From contig CM049312.1 of assembly GCA_026874595.1 (NCBI GenBank), positions 57,537,429 to 57,601,428 on the forward strand: a DNA stretch of 64,000 nt, read 5' to 3'. A program made the translations under genes and the position numbers. A model generated the notes under the pieces. It had not been told where the DNA came from and did no database searches. It worked only from the letters and a program-made list of their open reading frames with translations. Position 1 is the stretch's first letter; each line of letters starts with the position of its first letter. Of the stretch, positions 1 to 14,117 are shown piece by piece. This stretch comes from Sipunculus nudus. Its lineage: Eukaryota; Annelida; Sipuncula; Golfingiida; Sipunculidae.

Positions 1-349
1 ATTGTCCACAGAGATGGATTGTGACCTTTGGTTGTTCTTTAATTATTTAATTATTTTATTATTCATAAGCAGAATTGATTATGGACCGGTTCATAAAATT
101 CACCGTAGCACGTTTGCTCATAAATGGTTGGAGTCATAATCTCAGATTAATCTTAATTTCTTTCTGTTAAAACAAAGTTGTAAACCAAGTGACAAGTGCA
201 GTCAAATTCCCATCGTCTTTTAAACGCTCGGATTCATTCGCTTAAAAGATTGTTGTCCTGTTCTGTTCTGGGCATGGGTTTAAATACTGATGATGGACTC
301 GAGTCCGGACTGAGTCAAAATTTTTAGGGGCTCGGGGTTGGACTTGAGG

Positions 350-945
350 TGGCGTCATTTCGGTCCTCTTACATAAGAAACTTAACGACCGGTGTACTGG
401 CGTCAGAGGAGGAACGCACTGTAAGGCTCTATGAGGATGCAAATATTTTCGTCAATTTTGATAATGCCGCTTAGCCTGCAAGTACGCTGTCTCTTTTCAT
501 AATCCAGATCAATCGTTAGCTTTTTAGTATACTTTCTAACGACACCTACCATGTGCGAGAAAAAAATCCGTTTTAACTTAACATATTGGTAAATTCCATG
601 TATGTTGAATCCTGCATGTATGTTAAATTTCTGACTGCATGGGTTGCACGGGATACTCGACAGTAGCCAACTTGTACGCGATACAGAAAATGATTCGTTA
701 ACATAGAGATTTTCCGTTAAGTTTGTGAGTTCTGTGGTTTGTGTATTTTTTTGTGTTAATTCATTATGCTGGCCCATAAATTTATTTACAGATTATCGAC
801 TGTTTACTAATACACAAATGCAACCTGATGTATAACGTTGCAGTACATTCACCCGCATGGCTTGTATCACAACTTAAGTAACGCTTCCCTGGCCAATAGA
901 CTTTAGGGTCCTGAATTCGGAAGTCAGGACTTGAAAAATTAGGCC
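350..945 (+). repeat. Dispersed repeat family A, copy 1
   Basis: Shares an ordered series of words with copies at 8785-9320 and, reversed, at 32180-32640: ATTTCGG, GCAAATATTTTCGTCA, TACGCTGTC, AATCGT(T)AGCTTTTTAGTA, ATACAGAAAA, TGAGTTC, GCAGTACATTC, GGGTCCTG. About 580 bp, non-coding. Ends not defined. Confidence 0.8.
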
Positions 946-3298
946 GTGTCCATTCTCGAGAGTAGTAGAAAAAACCCTGCCCCATTATATAAAGTCATAT
1001 AAAACAGATTTGCATTAATGTAGATGAAATATAGCGTTATGTTCATACAGAAAAAGTATTTCGGGCGGACATGTAATTAAAATACAATAATTGACTGTAC
1101 TCAAGACAAGATATAATCTATATTTTTTTTTTTTTTTCCTTTTTCATATGAAGACTTGAGCGACTTCAGATGGTTTAAATGACTAAATGATAGGTCAAAA
1201 GTAGTTAAGGTAAGCCACAACATGGTAGTTTATGATCAGAACTACATTAACAAAAGTCAATATGTGAAGCCTTTGACAAGCATGATAATTCTATATCTTG
1301 AAACATAAAAACTTACGTTTTTATTCAGTATCAGAGAAATAACACTTTAAGAGATGGTCCAGGAAACCTAAGGTTTACTTATGTTTACATGACACTATGA
1401 AATATTTTCCAGTGATTCTTATCTAGGCTAGGTATTTCTTAACAGAAAACATTTTTTTTTTAATTTTGGGTATTGATACCACTTTCAGGGCCAAATTGTT
1501 CCACACATAAAAGATAATAATAATTTGAAGTCGGGTTATGCGAAATGTATTCATGTGTTTGTCGACAGGAACTTATGCACATATAGTCTAAAGTTCACAA
1601 AGAAAAACCTGACCCATGCAGGGCTCGCCAACAGAGTTTAACTGTCTCTACTATTTCAATTATAAACTCTACGACAATTTGCAAATACGGGCGCGGTCAA
1701 CCAAGAGCGTCCCTCCAGCTTCTACTCGGAAGATGTTTGTGTATTTGGAACCAAGCTCCCTCTTCAGGCAGACTTCAACCTTCAGAGTGTCCTCGGTGTT
1801 CTTTCTTCTCGTGTTTCTTTGATCTTGTCAAATCCTGGTAATATCAAAATTTCGACACTGCTCATGACGGCTACCATTTTTCGCACGTTTCTCAAACCAG
1901 GATGTCGCATGTAAGAATTAAGGGCATAAGGCTTGTGATTTTAAGCACATTTCTTCTGCGAATTGGATCCTTTCACGCTATTTTAAATGCAGCAAGACTA
2001 GACTTTTCTCTTATTGATACAATAAGGAAACCCATGTTTTGAGGATGATATATTATTATTAAGCCCATAGATTATGTTTTTCATTCACAAATACAAAGGT
2101 CATAACCTGTCGCAGAGATTTCAAAACGAACTTCTGAAATTCCGTTTTGGTCACGCATTTCTGTAGTTTCTTGTCAGAATCAACAAGGTACCCTCAGTCG
2201 TAATCTAGTTATTACGCTGTCCATCTTTATAGTCAATAAAGCCATTTGACCTGCAATTTCCTGCACAGCAAATATGGTGTGGGAGGATGTTATATTCTGA
2301 CTATTTTCTGACGTAAACCCTTCAGGGTTCTACTAATCACTTTTGATTTTGTATGACTCAAGTGTTTGTTCTGAATTTTCCCATCAATCTTTATTACGTC
2401 AAAATGTAAGTCTATGATTTAGATCAAATCTAAATGTAAACTAGAAATCTTCTTTTTAAGGACTGCAAGCCTCCTTCTGTCTGTTGTGATATATATGCTC
2501 CCCAACCCGTATTTGCATTCACTTGTTCGGCCCATATTCTCAGGTTCATTCTCGGAAAATGGATGTACATTTGTGAATATTTGTCAATAGTAATATCTAA
2601 CATTTAAATCAAACATTTAAATAAGTATCAATTCTGTAATAGTCAAGGGATTAAATTTATGCATTACAGACTTCATTGAAACCTATTTATTTTTGCAGAC
2701 TGCCTGACAGCAATTAAATTGTATTTACGCATGTCCCATCATGTAACTGTATATAATAGCGAATACTTCACCAGAAAAAAAATTCTAAGATGTCACGGAA
2801 GACTGTTTAATAATTAAGACGATGCGACTTTCTACAAGGGTGGAATCTAAGATACCCTATTGGTCCAACGGAAGATAATGTGAAGAAGAGAGGCATCAAC
2901 GGCATCTGAATATATATTAATACGCATATACCGCACTTGCAACAGAGCAGGAAACATAACAGTACGCATAGACGCGCACATGGAAACACATTTAAAGATT
3001 AAGATTATGAATACAGCTACAGCTAACATGTTACATGTCAAGATGTGTACAATGTTAAAGTATCTAATTAACAGTAGGCCCGGGTCAGCCACTGCCTATA
3101 ACTCTTAAATTGCCTTTATTTGCAATATACATTAATTATGTATATTAATTGCACATTCACAATTCAGTGAGGCAGTACGCTGCATGCATGCCATAATAAA
3201 ACTATAGATCTTGGCTTTCATAATCCTCAGAAGTCAGAAACAGATATGACCAAGTGATTTGAACACCAGAAGACAAAATTTAGAACACAAACAAACAC

Positions 3299-3301
<3 letters not shown>

Positions 3302-3335
<34 letters not shown>

Positions 3336-3369
3336 AACACACACACACACCCTCTCACACACACCCTCT

Positions 3370-3409
<40 letters not shown>
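3302..3409. repeat. Compound (CA)n-(TA)n microsatellite
   Basis: CA repeats interrupted by CCAACA and CCTCTCA, then TA repeats. Confidence 0.97.
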
Positions 3410-3888
3410 GCTTAATCAATTGTAAAGAAGTTGTGAACGTATTGAACGCGTGTATTTAAAATTCAAATGATACTTTTTTTGAGAGTAAAATTAAGAGGAG
3501 GGTGCGATATCTATAGGAGTAAATAATCTCCTTATGTCATGTTGTCACCCTACATTCGTTTTTTAACTCCTTTCATTTAACTACTGCTTTCTTGAACAGC
3601 TATGAGTGTTCGGAATGTTCACAGCTTTGTATCGCGAATTTTTAACAGGGCTATACTCAGTCCTTCCCTGGCACTGTGCCAAACTTTAAAAAATAAATAC
3701 TACCCAAAAATATTATTATTTTAGTGGCTGTCGATGTTGCCATGCAAATAGAAAACATTTTTTTTTGTAAAACGGTTAACTAGGTTACATTACAGGTCCA
3801 GTAATATTGGACACACATTAGTAATAATGGGCGTTTCTTAGAACCCAACAGAAGGGTTCTTCCTGGAAAATTTGTAAGTTCAAGAGGG

Positions 3889-3891
<3 letters not shown>

Positions 3892-3947
<56 letters not shown>

Positions 3948-4011
3948 CATGAGGCCTTTTCAACGAAAAATGTATATATAAACAAAATGTATATATATAT
4001 ATATTATATAT

Positions 4012-4071
<60 letters not shown>
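3892..4071. repeat. (TA)n arrays flanking family B copy 1
   Basis: Two TA arrays (3892-3948 and 3990-4071) separated by about 40 bp. The second abuts the start of the repeat at 4076. Confidence 0.97.
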
Positions 4072-4075
<4 letters not shown>

Positions 4076-4710
4076 ACGGAACCTAATATCAACAGATCAC
4101 GTATTCGTCATGAACACAGATTTTGTCAAGGAGATAAAAAAAATCTGTAAATTTGATTCTGTAACACTAGACAGAGTGAAATGTCTAGGGGAATGAATAT
4201 AGAAGTCAGTGGTTTTTTGTTAACAAATGACTATTATTTATTCTAAAAACAACCCTAACATTACAATACACTAAATCAATACAATTACACAGAATAACAG
4301 CGGTATAACATCAAATCAATACAATCACACAGTAAAATAAACAAAGTGCACAGTACCTGGATACCACCACTGTCACAACGATAAGTCCTTTAAAATGTAT
4401 AAGCCAGCGAGCAGTTCACATGAATTCTCTCGGAGAATAACAGTAATATTCATAATCTTAAGTAACATAATCTTGTAACAATCCAGAAAGTAAATGTGAG
4501 ACAGGTAGCACTAGATTGTAAAGTGTTAGTAATAGTAGAATCCCTGAAATTACTGGATAATCGGATAGGTCCCACACGTCTGCGTCCGCTGGAATATTCT
4601 CTCACCTCTCCCTCGGCTCTAAAACACAGCCTCTTTATATAACTTTTCACCTCAAGCCGAGAATTTTCTCGAACCATCTAAAGAATCTAACACGGTATAC
4701 ACGTTCAAAG
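4076..4710 (+). repeat. Dispersed repeat family B, copy 1
   Basis: Colinear with 24532-25110: GGAACCTAATA...AACAGATCACGTA, GGGGAATGAATA, CCTAACATTACAATACACTA, ACTGTCACAA, TAGGTCCCA and a TATATA(A/G)CTTTTTCAC box near the end. Sits directly next to a (TA)n array. No coding capacity. Confidence 0.75.
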
Positions 4711-4857
4711 AACATACTAGAAAAACGATCGCCGTGTCTCAGCATATTAGGGTGAGCTCGGCCAGGTGAGAAAGCCCCAAGATAGCATGACAACGAGAGT
4801 TCAACCAGTACTGATTAAAATGAGAGTGCAACACGCGGCCAGATGCGGGCGCTACAA

Positions 4858-4858
<1 letters not shown>

Positions 4859-4932
<74 letters not shown>
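4859..4932. repeat. (TA)n array
   Basis: Nearly pure TA with one AAT interruption. Confidence 0.97.
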
Positions 4933-4935
<3 letters not shown>

Positions 4936-5344
4936 ATAGGTCGTATCTCTGCAATGTCTCTTCTAATATCGCGGGAGACCAAAACCTCCGACCTCTGGTC
5001 CGTTGACCTTATAATTCAAATATAATGCGCATGCGTGTCCTTATCTTCGGGACTACCAGTCATAACATTCAGGGTCGTCAATAAGGGGGGGATATTTTTT
5101 GCAAGATACTCTTGAAACTAAATTGACACCACTGGCAACATGTATTCCATCTGGGACCTTATTATAAATTATTATCAGGACAAAAACCTCCAAGTGCCAG
5201 ATGGGACCTTTCATTGAGAAAATGGTTCTTGCTGGAACCATAGTTCAAGACAAAACAATGTTGTTTCCTAGAAAAACCCACATGAACCCTTTTTCTTAGA
5301 TTGTAGTGATAAAATTGTATTGATTTCCGCTCTATATTTACTAA

Positions 5345-5372
5345 ATTCTCTCTCTCTCTCCCCTCTGTCTCC

Positions 5373-5443
<71 letters not shown>
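5345..5443. repeat. (TC)n then (TA)n array
   Basis: Short CT-rich run followed by about 65 bp of TA. Confidence 0.97.
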
Positions 5444-5446
<3 letters not shown>

Positions 5447-5989
5447 TGACCCACGAAATCGAAAAAAAAATCCAGTTTAGCTTTCAGATAAAATAAGGGG
5501 CTCCAGTTTTGTTCTCTTGTGCATGGTCGGCTTGGCATGCTCATCTGTTTAATTTGTTTTTCAAACGCCACAATTGTTCTCAATTTAAGTGCAACGTCCT
5601 GGACCTAGTTTCGTGCCGACGCTCAGAAAGCGACAGATGGCGGTACAGGGAAAGAAATGGTGAACCCTGGCGTGGACACCAGGAACAGACATACTCGCGT
5701 GCAGACTAAGTTGGTTTTAGTCCTACATGCTTTAAAATCATCTTCTTGTCATATGAATTATATATATATATAAAGTCTGCAGGGAAGAACTTTAGATCCA
5801 GCCTTCACGTTTAATAATACCCTGGTACTGCCTGGATTTTAAAAAGAAATGTTAAAACTAAATTATGCATATTCACTTCCGAGTGCACATTTAAATATAA
5901 AGGTGAAGGTGGGGGTTTATAGTCTGATATCACCGACGATGTCAGTCAGTCTAATTCGACTTTACACTTTGCCTTCCTGGTCTTTCGGG

Positions 5990-6240
5990 CCTGTTCATTC
6001 TTGTAACTTTTCTCGGCTCCCTGGGGAGCATACATCCCAAGCAGCTATAGCAGGCGCTAGAAGGTTATTCGTTCTACATTTGCCTTTCTCCCATGACCAG
6101 CACCCATTGATTCACTCCTTGGTCGAGAGAACGCACCATTGTGGGAAAGTCTTTGTCTAGGGGTTTTAGCGCAGACGGCGGTCAGATCGTGAAGCGATCC
6201 CCCAAACTTGCCGTCAAAAGTCAAGCGCCCTTAACGATTA
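5990..6240 (+). repeat. Probable old interspersed repeat fragment
   Basis: CCAGCACCCATTGATTCACT, GGTCGAGAGAACGCACCATT and GTGGGAAAGTCTTTGTCTAG recall a widespread metazoan dispersed sequence (..GGTGGAGAGAGGCAA..AAGTGCCTTGCCCAAG..). The similarity is from memory. Confidence 0.3.
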
Positions 6241-6363
6241 CTCCACCAAGCTCCACAAAGATAAATATACCTGCACTATAGATGCCTTATTTACTTTTTG
6301 TATGTAGATATTGACTGTAATCGTTTCGTATTGACCCTAGAGTCTCCGTTATATATATTTATA

Positions 6364-6389
6364 TGTGTGTGTGTGTGTGTGTGTGTGTA
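6364..6389. repeat. (GT)n microsatellite
   Basis: Thirteen GT units. Confidence 0.97.
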
Positions 6390-8419
6390 GTTCATATGCC
6401 GATATGTGTGTCATTTAAAAAAAAAACTTAAAATTCGGAATCTCCGCCGTTTACTAATTCGGCCCATGTTGCGAGGTTCATTTGTGCCTAAGTGACACAT
6501 ACATTTTTAGTCCAGCTATTAAGGGAAGAATTGTGTAATTAATATATGAAGCATGAAACTTGACAATAAATATATAGTTGTCCAGACCATACTCAATATT
6601 TTCAGGTATGAGGCCAAGCAAAATTCAATCTATCCTGGTTCAAGATGACGGCCAAAATGGCCTTCGTAGTATAAAATACCAAGTTATGAAGTTGTATTTG
6701 TCCTAGAATGCATTGCAAGTGCACTATTTCGATATTTTAGAGGCAAGAAGTTCATTTATAGGGTTTCAGGTCTGTATAATGATACTGTGGATGATTTCTA
6801 GTTTTGATTATATTGCAATTATGCTTAAATTGCACGTCGAACAGCAAAATTATTTGTTGAGTTCTGCACAAGTGTCGCATACTTTGTAATTGTAATCAGA
6901 TAAAATTGTCATATGCTGGACCAAGTTTGTCTGATTTATCATGCATTTGGATGCTTGAGTAGAGAACAGTTTTTGATTGCAATATTTCTTCCATTTAAAT
7001 TTTCTTTATGTTCCGGATCCATACAAAATCTAACCGATTCTTTACTGGCCCATTCCCGAAATGCTCTGACAATTTCATATAAGATTCCATTCATGATTGC
7101 GTGAGTTATTTTGTGAACATCACACAGAAACACAAACACACGAACGGGAATGAACACCTATCCACCTGACGGAGGCAATAAGAGTATTTTTTTAACTGTA
7201 CCTGTCTGATACAAATGTACTAATGTAGAATTAGTAAACACAGCAATGAATGTAAACACAGCTGCGAAGTACTTGACATGCATACTAATTGAATAAATAT
7301 TGAATATTTTTATTTAATTTACATATATTGTACAAATCGTTTTGCATTTGGCGGAACAGTACTCCTTCTATTGATATAAGTCCAACTGTACCGACATTTT
7401 TTTATAAAAGAGTTGTATATTTGTTCTTTACTATTTTAGATGTAATCGATTCATAATACTGATTTTATCATTTCATATTATCTTAGCATTTCAAAGTCTA
7501 CTCACAGTGAATCATATAAGTACCGTGCTACATTGACAACTGTTGGTTTTCATTCATACTACTATACGTAAGTATTGATATACAGCAACTCAGCCTATTA
7601 AATGTTGCAACTAAACCGAGATACAAGTTTATGAATAGAAAGGACACAGTGCTTTGGGACTGCACGATTGTTGTAAAGAAATAGCTAAAATAACGTCAGT
7701 ATACCATGTGCCAACAAATTCAGTTACGAATGTGAGAACAGGCTTTCTTATGTACACCTAGGATTCGTGTGTGAAAGTCCCATATTGACACTTAACAATA
7801 CCCCAGAGACCTTCCGTATGACTTCATGCTGTCAATCACATTATAATGGCGGTATCGGATGGGCCAGAATGTGTATTATTAAGTAGGCTTTCGACCAGTG
7901 TCTGCGAAGTGCCATTAGATTGATCCCGCAGTAAATTGACTGCGGGGCATTTAAAGCGAAGCTGAATGCGAGCATTAAAGACTACCTAGCTATAATGGGA
8001 GACGGGATACACCGGTCTTTAAACTTGCGGTGTTAACTGTTAACGCTGGACAGATTATTGTGAGTCGATCGTGGCAGGCTCACTCCGCCCTGACAACTCT
8101 CCAGTCTGCCCCGGTCAATAAAACCACGCGAGTGTGTCTCGGAGAAGAAAAAAGTCTCAGGCGTGCAGTCTCAAGACTCACTCGATGTCTTATATACAAG
8201 TACACCTACTGTTGACACGCAGACTGGAAAATAAAAATGGGTTCATCAAGTATACTGAATCCACTGGGAGATTTTTAAACGCATAAAATATAATCCATAT
8301 TATGTGACGCATAGTCACAAATAAATCAGTTGATGATACTTAAACCTCTGAAAAAAATATATTCTCCCGTTTTTAGGTGCAAATACACATTAAATACTAT
8401 AATTAAATTATCTTTGCAT

Positions 8420-8520
<101 letters not shown>

Positions 8521-8784
8521 GATTATTGTAGAGGATAAAGAGTTCAAGACAACCTAGTTTCGATTGAAATATTACAAAAACAAGGAACTTTTTGTGAGTT
8601 TTTCCCATTCGGAATCTTTTTATGAACTTTTAAGTCTTCCATTCCAATACACATTTGTTGTTATCGCTCCCTTTCATATTGTCTTTAAAATTAGTACAAG
8701 CATTCAGTTTTGTTTACAGTCTGATTCACAGACTATGTATCTGTCTGTCCACTTTACACTTTGAGGTTTCTTTGTCCTTGGTAG

Positions 8785-9320
8785 CGCTATTTCGGCCCTT
8801 TGACATTAGAGAGTCTAATACGTCACGGTGAAAGATTGCCTTCACATCCTTCAACGAGGAACACATTTTCAGGTTTTATGAAGAGGCAAATATTTTCGTC
8901 ATTTTTTTCTCTCATGATTTACAATTACGCTGTCACTTGACAAAAACAAGACCAATCGTAGCTTTTTAGTACACTTCCTAACAACACTCACCACGTCTGA
9001 GTAAATTCAGTTTTAAGTTACCATGTCGGTAAATGCATGAATACGAGAATCGCTTGCCCAGGTTAGTGAACGATAGCCAATTTTTACGGGATACAGGAAA
9101 GGACTTGTTACCATAGAGACGAATTTTCATACTGGGTTGCGAGTTCACATGTATTGTTTTGTGCTAATTCATCATTTGAAGCCTTATGTTAAGATTAACT
9201 ACGATATCAATGAAACAGAATGGAAGATCATTGAAGTACATTCCTCCGTATGACTTATATCACGACTCGCCGATTTACCAGCCCGGTATAAATGCCTACT
9301 GGGTCCTGTATTCACGGGCA
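8785..9320 (+). repeat. Dispersed repeat family A, copy 2
   Basis: Same order and orientation as copy 1, from ATTTCGGCCCTTTGACAT to GGGTCCTGTATTCACGG, with TGATTTACAATTACGCTGTC in the middle. Divergence is moderate, so these are old copies. Confidence 0.8.
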
Positions 9321-11292
9321 GTCTCTTGGAGCCTGTGTATTATTACAGTTTTTCATAGGGTCTAATTTAAATACTAAATTATACACCCAATACTCAAACA
9401 ATCGCTCAAGGGTGAAAATGGCTCCCTCCCGTGTATGTGGAGGGAAATCTTCCATTGTGAAAGAGACTGAAACTCACTCCCTAACAGACCCAGTACACAC
9501 AGCCCCAGAAAAAAACGACATATCCATCAGGCAAGTCAATCTACATTCATTACATTCACTTACCTACTAAGTGTAAAAGATTCCAATAAATGGCTTTGAA
9601 TTTCAAAATGAGTTCTGCGGACACTCGCCTTCTTATAAGCTACTTAAGTTAAAGAAGATAAATCTAGTTGGTAAAGATTTACTAAGAGACGAAAGCTGTC
9701 ACGAAACGCTTGAGATCTTAAAAAGTAGTACCTTCACCCATCCTCTTTTGGCCCCAGGTGGTCAAAGGGCCAAATAATGCACGAGTGTAGTAGGATGTCT
9801 GTGCGTCGGACGCAAGTAATCTGTTGTTAACACACACAGCAGCAACTCGGGATCAGCTACGTCATGGCTCATACAAACGCACAACGAAATAGCCGTTGAA
9901 AATGACGACGTATTACACCGAAGTCCCTTATCCTGTTGCCACACTAGGTTATGCAAATAGCGTTCAGGGTGATCTGTCATGACTATTATTTCAGATACAA
10001 GGTTCACTAGAGTATATGAACTTAATATGTTGAAAACACACGCACGTGGCGGGTACAGCTGATTTCTATGCAACTAGAGATTGCTTCTTTAATATCATGT
10101 TAATTGATTTAGTACATCCGCATTGAAGCATTTGTTGTAGCATTTGCTATTACCACTTCTTGCGTGAGCCTATTAGTTTGGTTATCAGGCAAACACAGAA
10201 CATTTAAAAAGTAAATCAAACTACAAGTATTATTGTTATCAAGCAGGAAAAGTTCCACACTGTCTATAACTCGGAATTCAGTAAATTAACATTAAGTTTC
10301 ATGATAGTTCTCACTTGAGTTAATATTTATGTCTTATTTGCAAAACAAAGAACAATGTCAATAAGTAAGCGAAACTAAAGCCATCTTAATCAGTTAGCAA
10401 GCCGGTTGGCCTAACTTACCTTAACTCACACTCCAATCCAATTAGCTGGGTATTTTTCTTGATGAAATTCTCAGAAATTCGTCTTTTGTTTAATCGTCTT
10501 TTCCTGGGGTTGTAGGTGCAATTCATGACAACTAATCATGAAATAAAGAAAATAAGACAATCGAAATTAACACGTATCAGTTTACATTATCAGATTCAAT
10601 ATGACTGTTTAATAATAGTAATCGGTGTAGTTGTTTATATTTAGATTTTGTACAATTTGTATGGTTAACTCCATACTGAAATGTCTTTTATAAGTCTAAA
10701 ATATATATTTGCGGAAATATATGGATAAACTTGGTAAATAAGGTTTCATGAATTTTCAAACTTTTGAACAATTTAGTCAAGGAGTCGAGATTACTGTCAC
10801 CAACAGTCAATGATTTTGTGTGTACCATTTTCAAACCTGTCAGAGTCCTGCCATCTAAAGAAAATCTTTGACAGACGTAATCCATTCCATAACTGCAGAG
10901 GGCAAGGGTCACTGACGTAAATATAAAGAACAGCATGGTGTAACCATGGCAGCAACCCACGATGTCGAGTTTATTAAAAAAACGTCACACTCTAAAAATG
11001 AGTTTAACAGATTCGATTTACTGATTATATGCATATATGAGTGTTTATTATATATACAAAAATCTTTAAAATGTGTTTTTTTTAATATGACGCAAAACTG
11101 TATCGGGGTTTTAGAATAAAATAATACAGACATTTTATCAACTTCGACAGACAATTTATGTTCACTAGTTTCTTGCACATTTACATAATAAAGATGATTT
11201 ATTTGTTTATTCAATTTAAGATTAGATAAAAAATACCAAATTGTCCCCCTTTAATGAAACTACAATATTAATGTATTTTATAGCTCACACGC

Positions 11293-11369
<77 letters not shown>
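11293..11369. repeat. (TA)n array
   Basis: TA repeats with a TTTATATTT interruption. Confidence 0.97.
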
Positions 11370-11371
<2 letters not shown>

Positions 11372-11506
11372 ACTCATATATAATACACAAAATAATGTAT
11401 TTCTGCAGTAGAGACAGATCTCTTGCAGACACCAAAGAAAACCCCACAAACTCTTCTCGTCATTCTTAGTTCATTTAGCTCCTTATATTTTTATATGTAT
11501 GTGGCC

Positions 11507-11510
<4 letters not shown>

Positions 11511-11562
<52 letters not shown>
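11511..11562. repeat. (TA)n array
   Basis: Pure TA, about 52 bp. Confidence 0.97.
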
Positions 11563-11567
<5 letters not shown>

Positions 11568-13198
11568 AAATTATAATTTGAACAACACATGGGAAGGATG
11601 AAACTATCTTATAACCTGTCTGAGCAAAAAATGATTGCCTCCAGGAAAATCCCATCAAGTTATCCCATGGAAATTCAAAATGCAGGGCGGATAATTTACG
11701 AAACACCACTGCGGGGTTGTCATACAGACCCAGTGAGACCTTATGACTTCGGCGGTTGCCATTTGGGGGAATCCCCTCCTCTCGGCCAGACAGACTGAAT
11801 TTTAGGGCAATATTGTTACTTTACAGACTTCATGTGGTGAGGGTTATTTCTGACCATGTTGTTGTTAAAAATGTAAGGGAGAATATAGGTTGGCAGTAGC
11901 GTCATCCGAAAGTTCGCACCCACACTGGCTGTTGTTGGCCTCCTCTAAAATCAAGCGAACCAAAGGCTAAAACGATTTATTTTTATAATGACGTATCACA
12001 CAAAGATGGCGGACCGGGGAAATGGAGAGGGACGATTGCATTCCCACGTTTCAATTATAAGACACGCATTGATGTTTATTTCAGCAAATTTATTTAGCTA
12101 TTACACTTACTATTTAAGACGGGGGATTTTTTTTTTAATCATGGCATTATACTTTTTTTCGTCTTTACCACGGTCTATAAAGTACAAGTGAAAATTACTT
12201 GCTTTATAATCCAAGTTTTATGTGAAAAAGTTGTTTCCAGATGAAAACAAATACCATCATGATACCTCCCAACCCACATAAGCCTGTATGATGCTTCTCA
12301 ACCTATGTATCATGATAACCTGTCATTACATGGTACATATTATTATATTATATTATATTATATATGTAAATGTAAAAAATAAGCCTGTAATGTATCTATA
12401 TCTACATTATAAAAGCCCCCCTGAAGGACAAAGATGAATTGCCGTAGAAATGAATGTGATTTTCTATTTATATAAAATTCTATGTTGTGCATATCCATAG
12501 ACTCATTTCACGGAATACTTAAATATCTGGTACTAGTGGTCTGTTTGCAGGACGTGTTGAGCAGTGTTTAATGTACTTCTTTTAATCTTCCCAAGCATGC
12601 GCACTGCGCGTATTGTTCATCTGCAGATTTTCAGGTTCAGCGAGTAAGCGTCACGAGTTTTGTCAAAGGAATCAAGACAGAAAGATGGTGTTCTAAATAG
12701 AACTCTACCGTTTTAAATATAAACATCTTTTACTTTTAATGCGGTTTGAATAAATATGATGTTACAAATCCGAACACCAAGTTCAGTGTGTGGCCGACAG
12801 AAGTCATTAGTATGATGTCAAAGGTCCATTAATTGAAATCTATATATAAATGATCAGTAAAAAATTACTCTTTTTATCAACGTCAGACGCACTAATAACG
12901 TAAGGGGGCACCATTTAGGACAATGTTAGAAAAACACATTGTTGTGTTAGGTGCAATCATAAATTTTAATCGATATCTGATGCCAACATGTATCCTGAAT
13001 TGAATGCTGTATTAAGCGGAGAGGTGCGTGGTTAGAGAGTAATCAATTGTTATCGTTAATTGGTCTAGGGACCAGGCCAAGTCCCAAACCCGAAAAAAAG
13101 CACAAGCGATTATCCGCAAAAGAAACATATATAGGTGTCAGGTGTAAGCTTTATTTCCAAAATTATTATCATGGTACATACTTGTATATACAAATATA

Positions 13199-13239
<41 letters not shown>
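13199..13239. repeat. (TA)n array
   Basis: Pure TA, about 40 bp. Confidence 0.95.
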
Positions 13240-13241
<2 letters not shown>

Positions 13242-13671
13242 GTACAACATCAAATACCTTATTGTATTTGCATTAGATAAACGTTATGTTACAACTCTAT
13301 AAACAATTATTTGCAGGGACCAGCTTATTCTTTTAATAAAAGAAAACTTGACGGACTTTACTGTTAGTAAGTTAAAAGAAAGTGTCAGGGGCCATTTTTA
13401 AAACCAAAAATCCCAAATACGTTGAAATAAAAGCAGAAGTGTTAGGATGAAGGCAAAGAAATCTTCCTCCTTATAACAATATCACATTTCTTTCCTTCCT
13501 CAAATGAGCAATTTCCCGCTTATTTGGGGAATATAGGGAAATACGAAATTAACACTGACAGTGAGGTAATTCACATTATTCCAAAGTCAAATTTGGCATG
13601 GATCATTTAGTGTTTTGTTTCAATTTGTATTTGCAATTCAATATTGAGCGACAAGTTAAAAATATGAACAT

Positions 13672-14094
13672 TCAGCAATAATTATATAACATACATGGTT
13701 TGTTCCCCTTTCTAAACTGTGTGATAGTGAAAAAATATATTAATTTCTGTATTAGCCATATATAATTGTTCTCACACAGATGCTTATTATGAGACAACGA
13801 GTATGTAAAGAGCACGTGAAGTTGAGGCACTTTCGCCTTCGGTGACATATAGGATGAAAACAAGCTCATCCGTTTAATTCCTTTATTAATACGCCGTCTA
13901 GGAGCAATTTTGTTTACGACCATCTCTACGTCTATACAAGTTTTCCCATGACAGTATATTATGGCATAAATGTCGAAATTACGATCAACTATAAATGATA
14001 CATCCATGAGAGCTCCAGGGAAAGATTTTTTTTTAAAGATAGGTCCATGGACTGTTGGTGGCACTGTCGTTTGAATGATGTAGAAGGTATCCAT
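13672..14094 (-). CDS. 140-aa open frame of uncertain reality
   Basis: One of the longest uninterrupted frames outside the recognised genes; ATG at 14094. It begins MDTFYIIQTTVPPTVHGP and has a basic patch, APRRRINKGIKR. No family recognised, no signal peptide, no nearby promoter. It may be chance or an old transposon remnant. Confidence 0.15.
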   Translation of the reverse strand: MDTFYIIQTTVPPTVHGPIFKKKSFPGALMDVSFIVDRNFDIYAIIYCHGKTCIDVEMVVNKIAPRRRINKGIKRMSLFSSYMSPKAKVPQLHVLFTYSLSHNKHLCENNYIWLIQKLIYFFTITQFRKGNKPCMLYNYC

Positions 14095-14117
14095 ACGATA
14101 AGAATACTATGTTATTA

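Noticed and set aside
3259-3459. Thr-His repeat open frame
   Set aside because: Translation of the (CA)n microsatellite.
3987-4196. Open frames rich in Tyr-Ile repeats (also at 4739, 4843, 5341, 8330, 8408, 30242, 30446, 44051, 50437, 50508 and others)
   Set aside because: They are translations of (TA)n microsatellites extended into flanking DNA, not genes.
5849-6160. 103-aa plus-strand frame
   Set aside because: Overlaps a likely interspersed-repeat fragment and matches no family.
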